From positions 1 through 10,017 of the forward strand of contig JBAYVY010000109.1 of the NCBI GenBank assembly GCA_041674345.1: 10,017 bases of DNA, given 5' to 3'. Below the pieces are notes generated by a model. That model had not been told where the DNA came from. It did no database searches and worked only from the letters and a program-made list of their open reading frames with translations. The translations under genes were made by a program, and so were the position numbers. Source of the stretch: JBAYVY01 sp041674345 (GTDB taxonomy: Bacteria; Planctomycetota; Phycisphaerae; Phycisphaerales; Zrk34). This document shows positions 6,674-10,017 of this stretch, piece by piece; position 1 is the stretch's first letter; each line of letters begins with the position of its first letter.

Positions 6674-7972
6674 TCATCCTCTGCTTTCTTCCGCGATCAA
6701 TCCCGTCACCACCGGTTCGACCAATCCCTGTCGCCAGCCGGTCAACAGCGCGTGGCTCTCCGGCAACTTTTTCTTGCGCAGCGCCGCCGCCGCCAGGTCG
6801 CCGAAGTTTTTCCGACTGGCCGCCAGGCCCAACGCCACTTCTTCGCGCTCGCACAATTCCTTCAGCGCCAGCCAACCGGCGTCCAACTGTTGCCGCTGCG
6901 CGCGGGACAGGGGTTTGATCCGTTTGCCCGGCTCGGTCCAGGCCTCGCTCGCCATCACCTTCTCCGTCACCTTCACAAACCGCTCCGCCGTACCCGACAG
7001 CAGATGACGCGGAAAACTCGACACCGCCAGCACCTGTTCCTCGCTGGTCGGCGCCGCCCGCGCCAAATCCACCAGCGTCCGATCCTTCAATATCGACCGC
7101 GGCGGCAGATCCCGGTTCTCCGCCAAACGGTCCCGTATCCGCACATACTGCTTCAACAGCAACCGCACCTGATGGGGCTGATGCGTCATCTTCAAAATCC
7201 GCTGCATCGTCGTCTCAGCGTCAAAGCGATACCGCTCGACCTGTTCCAGCGCCGCGAACTCTTGGGCCGCCCACGTCGTGCGACCGCGTTCCGCCAATCG
7301 TCTGACGATCGCATCGTGAATCGCCGGCAGATACCGCACGTCGTCCACCGCGTAACGCAGGTGATGCGCCGACAGCGGACGCTGATCCCACCGTGTGAAC
7401 GTCATCGCCTTCGGCAGCTTCACCTGCATGTAATGCGATATCAGATCGTGCAGCGAAGCCGGGTACGTCATCCCCACGAATCCCGCCGCGATCTGCGTGT
7501 CGAATATGTTCCGGGGCGGCTTGTCCAGATGCCGCACCACCGGCGTCAAGTCCGGCTGGCCCGCATGAACGATCTTGCAAACCCCCGCGTCGGCCAGCAA
7601 TTCCCACAGCGGCGCCAGATTGATCGGCGATTGCCGATTGTCGATTGCCGATTGAATCGGATCAATCAACACCACACGTCCGCCGGTCGCCACCTGAATC
7701 AGGCACAGACGCGGATGGTAGCTGGTTTCCCCGATGAATTCCGTGTCATATGCGAACACCCCCGCCGCCTTCAGTTCCGCGCACAACGCGATCAGCGCTT
7801 CGTCGTCCGCGATCATCTCCGGCTCGCCGGGGTACACCAGCGGATGCTCAATGACGCTCTGCGGCTCGTGCGTTTCGATCACCAGATGCGCTTCATCATG
7901 CGACTGATCGCGCCGCCGCGACAAATACTCACGCAACGATCTGTGGCCTGAACGGTGATTCCTTGACGCCAT
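6674..7972 (-). CDS. rnd: Ribonuclease D (DEDDy 3'-5' exoribonuclease with HRDC)
   Basis: A 432-residue 3'-5' exonuclease that trims tRNA precursors and other structured RNAs. The DEDDy residues are all visible: Asp76 and Glu78 in VFAYDTEFIGE, Asp141 in IVHAGQPDL, and Tyr207-x3-Asp211 in RYAVDDVRYL. An HRDC RNA-binding domain follows at about 265-330 (LPPRSILKDRTLVDLARAAPTS), then a further helical region as in E. coli RNase D. The protein is longer than E. coli RNase D (375 aa). It has a basic, Arg/His-rich N-terminal extension of ~50 residues and an insert, QSAIDNRQSPI (107-117), that comes from a heptamer repeat inside the gene. ATG 7972 is preferred to TTG 7999. No clear Shine-Dalgarno sequence is seen, and a start near residue 40-53 cannot be excluded. 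It is divergent from the DoxX-like gene and appears monocistronic. Confidence 0.92.
   Translation of the reverse strand: MASRNHRSGHRSLREYLSRRRDQSHDEAHLVIETHEPQSVIEHPLVYPGEPEMIADDEALIALCAELKAAGVFAYDTEFIGETSYHPRLCLIQVATGGRVVLIDPIQSAIDNRQSPINLAPLWELLADAGVCKIVHAGQPDLTPVVRHLDKPPRNIFDTQIAAGFVGMTYPASLHDLISHYMQVKLPKAMTFTRWDQRPLSAHHLRYAVDDVRYLPAIHDAIVRRLAERGRTTWAAQEFAALEQVERYRFDAETTMQRILKMTHQPHQVRLLLKQYVRIRDRLAENRDLPPRSILKDRTLVDLARAAPTSEEQVLAVSSFPRHLLSGTAERFVKVTEKVMASEAWTEPGKRIKPLSRAQRQQLDAGWLALKELCEREEVALGLAASRKNFGDLAAAALRKKKLPESHALLTGWRQGLVEPVVTGLIAEESRG
7628..7655 (-). repeat. Four tandem heptamers inside the rnd coding region
   Basis: On the plus strand the unit CGATTGN repeats exactly four times (CGATTGC, CGATTGT, CGATTGC, CGATTGA). 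It lies in the rnd frame between the strand VVLIDP and the helix LAPLWELLADA, and supplies most of the insert QSAIDNRQSPI. E. coli RNase D has only a short turn at this place, so the repeat seems to have been accommodated as a surface loop without breaking the frame. Confidence 0.7.
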
Positions 7973-8081
7973 GTCGCAATGATAGCCGAATCCCCCCAAA
8001 CCCGCCTATGCTGTGGGGTATCTTCTTCACAGGCGCGGGGCAATCGCATTCTCCGCGCAGTCCGGTCCATACTTGCGAATA

Positions 8082-8216
8082 TTCACCACAGAGGAGGAAA
8101 AAGCAGAACATCAGAACAGCAGAACATTCAAATGCCATCGTCATATGTTCTGTTGTTTTGCTTTTTTAATTTTCTGTTTTCATGCTCTGTGGTTCTCTGT
8201 GGCACTCTGTGGTGAA
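8082..8216. repeat. 135-bp palindromic element with CTCTGTGG decamers
   Basis: Perfect 12-bp terminal inverted repeats, TTCACCACAGAG (8082-8093) and CTCTGTGGTGAA (8205-8216), bound an AT-rich interior. The interior holds several AGAACA words and their complement (TGTTCT), so the arms can pair further inward. CTCTGTGG occurs three times at 10-bp spacing (8185, 8195, 8205). It fills most of the divergent spacer 7973-8258 between rnd and the DoxX-like gene, where promoters for both should lie. The size and ends resemble a MITE, but no target-site duplication is evident. Confidence 0.65.
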
Positions 8217-8258
8217 TCAAAAAGAGAATGCGGTTGCCCTGTAACAGGAGCTACCAAG

Positions 8259-8654
8259 ATGGCCTTATCCAAAACATCCCGCGCCGTCAGTTGGGTTTTC
8301 CAGATCGTCATGGTGGTGATTCTGGTGCAGACGTTATTCTTCAAGTTCACCGGGTCGCCCGAATCGGTGTATATCTTCACGAAGGTGGGCATGGAGCCGT
8401 GGGGCCGGTATGGGTCCGGCGTCGCCGAACTGCTCGCCTCGATCCTGCTGCTGATCCCCCACCGGGCGGCTTACGGCGCGCTGCTGGCGGTGTTCGTGAT
8501 GCTCGGCGCGATCGGCTCCCACCTGACCCAGCTCGGCATCGTGGTGCAAGACGACGGCGGATTGCTGTTCGGCATGGCGCTGACCGTCTTCATCAGCGGC
8601 CTGATCGTCCTGGCGCTCCGCCGCCGTTCCCTGCCGATCCTGTCGAAAACGTGA
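8259..8654 (+). CDS. DoxX-like small integral membrane protein
   Basis: A 131-residue inner-membrane protein with four predicted membrane helices: about 10-30 (SWVFQIVMVVILVQTLFFKF), 51-67 (GVAELLASILLLIP), 70-89 (AAYGALLAVFVMLGAIGSHL) and 102-120 (LLFGMALTVFISGLIVLAL). The end of helix 1 (FFKFTGSPESVYIF), the GMEPWGRYGSG loop and the SHLTQLGI..DDGGLLF segment are the pattern I associate with DoxX/DoxX_2-type proteins. ATG 8259 is chosen because AGGAG (8246-8250) lies 8 nt upstream and the longer open frame reads through the spacer element. The biochemical role is not established for this family branch; members have been linked to respiratory or oxidative-stress functions. It looks monocistronic, divergent from rnd. 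Confidence 0.82.
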   Translation: MALSKTSRAVSWVFQIVMVVILVQTLFFKFTGSPESVYIFTKVGMEPWGRYGSGVAELLASILLLIPHRAAYGALLAVFVMLGAIGSHLTQLGIVVQDDGGLLFGMALTVFISGLIVLALRRRSLPILSKT

Positions 8655-8756
8655 TCCCCACCTCCGTTTGGAATCAACCCCGATCCGGGACAAGGAAACA
8701 CTCGCCCCCCCTTCCCCCACGCGAAATCCGCCGCCGGCCCCACTTTTTTCGACTGC

Positions 8757-8795
8757 GATGATAACTCTATTTTCGACGAAAATAGAGTTATCATC
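8757..8795. repeat. Perfect 39-bp palindrome between convergent genes
   Basis: Two perfect 19-nt arms, 8757-8775 (starting GATGATAACTCTATTTTCG) and 8777-8795, flank a single central A. The pairing stops exactly at both ends. Its right edge covers the stop codon (8794-8796) of the minus-strand membrane-protein gene, and the DoxX-like gene ends 102 nt to the left. It is a candidate two-way terminator, though it has no flanking T-run in the proper place. A protein-binding site, a mobile-element relic or a fold-back assembly artefact are alternatives. Confidence 0.6.
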
Positions 8796-9528
8796 ACCGC
8801 CGTTTGATGCGGTAAATACCGTGCAATTCACGCAAAGCACAGGCGATTGCGCAAGCCGCGTCGTCGAGCATCGTCGCGGCGGCCCCGCGCCCCCTGACAA
8901 GCAGCGCGACCTGGTGCTTGTTCGGATCAAAGACGCAGATTTGGTCGTCTCCGAGTTGGAACAATACGATATCGCCGGGCAAGTGAATGGCGTTGCGGAA
9001 AGACCATTGGCCGAACGGAGTTTCGTAGGCGAGGCGCACGTGCCGCCCGGTGTCTTTTCGCACGCCCTGCAAACCTTCGTCAGGCCAGAAGCCGGTGTGA
9101 AATTCCCACGGGCTGTTGGACGCATCGCCGAGTCGGGTCGCCATGCCGAAGTTCATATTCGCACCAGGCGCCCGCGGGGAAGCATCCAGATCAAACAGTT
9201 TGCGCGGCCTGAGTTCAGTGAGTGATATTTCATACCAATCGCCGTCGGCGGCGGAAATGTATCGCACGACCATATGAGCGGGCAGGGACATTTGCGAAAC
9301 ATCCACGATCTGGTTTTGCGTGTAGAGGGAATCATCAGCGTCGGTGATACCGCGGTACCAGCCGATCAGCAGGACATATGAAACGGTCTGCACAATCAGG
9401 GACGCGGCCATCGCCTTGCCGAACCATCGCCGGTCACGAAAGAATGCCAGTGCGACGCAGGGGAATTCCAGCAAAAGCGTGAGGAGATAAGTGGCAACAA
9501 GCATCCCCCCAAAAGAAGCGTCTCGCAT
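8794..9528 (-). CDS. Membrane protein of unknown function, 3' part of a frameshifted gene
   Basis: I do not recognise this protein. The open frame encodes 244 residues. There are two membrane helices near the start (about 9-30, MLVATYLLTLLLEFPCVALAFF, and 39-58, AMAASLIVQTVSYVLLIGWY), then a soluble domain of ~180 residues rich in Trp, Asp and Gly with no motif that I can name. The ATG at 9528 has no ribosome-binding site. Reading upstream in other frames gives a signal peptide and two further membrane segments, so this is very likely the C-terminal two-thirds of a ~338-residue protein whose true start is ATG 9810. The join lies near a run of six G (minus strand, 9505-9510): dropping one G gives NNARRFFWGMLVATYLL without interruption. 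The stop codon lies in the 39-bp palindrome. Whether the gene is broken in the organism or only in the assembly cannot be decided here. Confidence 0.7.
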   Translation of the reverse strand: MRDASFGGMLVATYLLTLLLEFPCVALAFFRDRRWFGKAMAASLIVQTVSYVLLIGWYRGITDADDSLYTQNQIVDVSQMSLPAHMVVRYISAADGDWYEISLTELRPRKLFDLDASPRAPGANMNFGMATRLGDASNSPWEFHTGFWPDEGLQGVRKDTGRHVRLAYETPFGQWSFRNAIHLPGDIVLFQLGDDQICVFDPNKHQVALLVRGRGAAATMLDDAACAIACALRELHGIYRIKRR

Positions 9529-9810
9529 TGTTCAGGTTCAGCGAACAGGCATCGACGACGCTTTGGATCACGAACAAGCCGCCCCATGCCGAAACATAGT
9601 TGGCGAAGATCATGAGCAGGATCGCACGCCACCGGGGAACCCGGAAGATCAGGGCGAGCAGCGCGCCTTCGCGCAGGCGATCAAAAGATTGCCGAACAGC
9701 AGGTGCATTCCCGTAGCCCACATCAGCGGGGTACCGGCATTGGCCGTCGCGACGGAAGGCGTGGCGAACACGAGCAGGGCCGCGAGAACGATGGGCCATT
9801 TGAGTTTCAT
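9529..9810 (-). pseudogene. 5' part of the same membrane-protein gene, out of frame
   Basis: ATG 9810 is followed by a signal peptide or first helix (MKLKWPIVLAALLVFATPSVATANA) and then GTPLMWATGMHLLFGNLLIACA. That frame soon stops at 9651-9649. If one base is restored near 9670 (GCG|GAA), the chain continues in the next frame as EGALLALIFRVPRWRAILLMIFANYVSAWGGLFVIQS until about 9531. There a one-base excess, most simply in the G6 run, returns it to the original frame and to the downstream open frame. The two changes cancel, so total length stays a multiple of three (1017 nt). GGGGA lies about 5 nt before ATG 9810, a plausible ribosome-binding site. Compensating indels suggest sequence errors or a recently damaged gene. 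Confidence 0.65.
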
Positions 9811-9996
9811 GTGAGTCCCCAAGCGACGGCAATGTTGAAATTGTCCGGCGGCGAAAGCGATAAGTCAAGTATGAAACGCGAGTACGATCTCGCAAGGGTG
9901 CATGACAGTTTTCGCGGGGGGATAGCCGACAAGATGTAGTGGTGGGTCGCCCCGGACGGCGATCCGACGGCAGCCAACGAGCAAGGAGGTTCCATC
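9811..9996. promoter_or_regulatory. Divergent spacer with hairpin and strong ribosome-binding site
   Basis: This spacer serves the minus-strand membrane-protein gene and the plus-strand gene at 9997. A weak sigma-70-like pair for the plus strand is TTGAAA (9835-9840) with GATAAG (9859-9864), 18 nt apart. GGGTCGCC (9944-9951) can pair with GGCGATCC (9958-9965) around the loop CCGGAC. AAGGAGGT (9983-9990), an almost perfect anti-16S match, lies 6 nt before the ATG. No known riboswitch was recognised. Confidence 0.35.
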
Positions 9997-10017
9997 ATGG
10001 CGGCACGGACGACACGA
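9997..10017 (+). CDS. Start of an unidentified gene, 3'-partial
   Basis: Only seven codons are inside the window (MAARTTR), so nothing can be said about function. The call rests on AAGGAGGT at 9983-9990 with ideal 6-nt spacing to the ATG. The segment from the Shine-Dalgarno sequence to the start, GGAGGTTCCATCATG, differs by one base from that of the corrinoid gene (GGAGATTCCATCATG, 3145-3159). Confidence 0.5.

Noticed and set aside
6752..7951. 399-codon plus-strand open frame opposite rnd
   Set aside because: The DEDDy motifs on the minus strand are decisive; this frame gives an Arg/His/Gln-rich shadow product.
8334..9125. 263-codon minus-strand open frame spanning the convergent gap
   Set aside because: It covers the DoxX-like gene in antisense, runs through the palindrome and has no recognisable domain or ribosome-binding site.

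Overview
The window reads as GC-rich chromosomal DNA from an environmental bacterium. A member of the Planctomycetota or a related PVC-group lineage is my best guess. That rests on the gene mix (methanol-type corrinoid methyltransferase, Gfo/Idh/MocA oxidoreductase, DoxX-like protein) and on the palindromic short-period repeats in most spacers. It is inference, because there is no rRNA or other marker gene. No tRNA, CRISPR array or transposase gene was seen. Coding density is high, and no gene-free stretch exceeds 300 bases; the longest is the divergent spacer 7973-8258.

Layout. (1) 2-970: the 3' part of an AraC-family regulator whose sensor domain runs off the left edge into a 15-bp tandem repeat. 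(2) 1031-2958: a two-gene, ATGA-overlapped operon of an SMC/RecF-like ATPase and an HNH endonuclease. It resembles Septu (PtuA-PtuB) and the effector pair of retron Ec78, so it is a likely anti-phage module. It looks less GC-rich than its flanks. (3) 3049-5295: a corrinoid protein (MtaC-like) and a zinc methyltransferase (MtaB-like). The first has a leader able to form competing hairpins, and a large heptamer-built inverted repeat separates the two genes. Together they would demethylate methanol or a related methyl donor onto cob(I)amide. The partner that moves the methyl group onward (MtaA or a tetrahydrofolate methyltransferase) and the reductive activase are not in the window. (4) 5372-6436 (minus): a Gfo/Idh/MocA oxidoreductase, convergent with mtaB. 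(5) 6674-7972 (minus): ribonuclease D. (6) 8259-8654: a small DoxX-like membrane protein, divergent from rnd. (7) 8794-9810 (minus): an unrecognised membrane protein broken by two compensating one-base frameshifts, ending in a perfect 39-bp palindrome. (8) 9997 onward: the first seven codons of a gene with a near-perfect Shine-Dalgarno sequence.

The most striking non-genic pattern is a series of short-period repeats of unrelated sequence. Three are heptamer-based (3801-3898, 5339-5359, 7628-7655) and two are decamer-based inverted repeats (6593-6673, 8082-8216). One heptamer array lies inside the rnd reading frame and appears to encode a linker.
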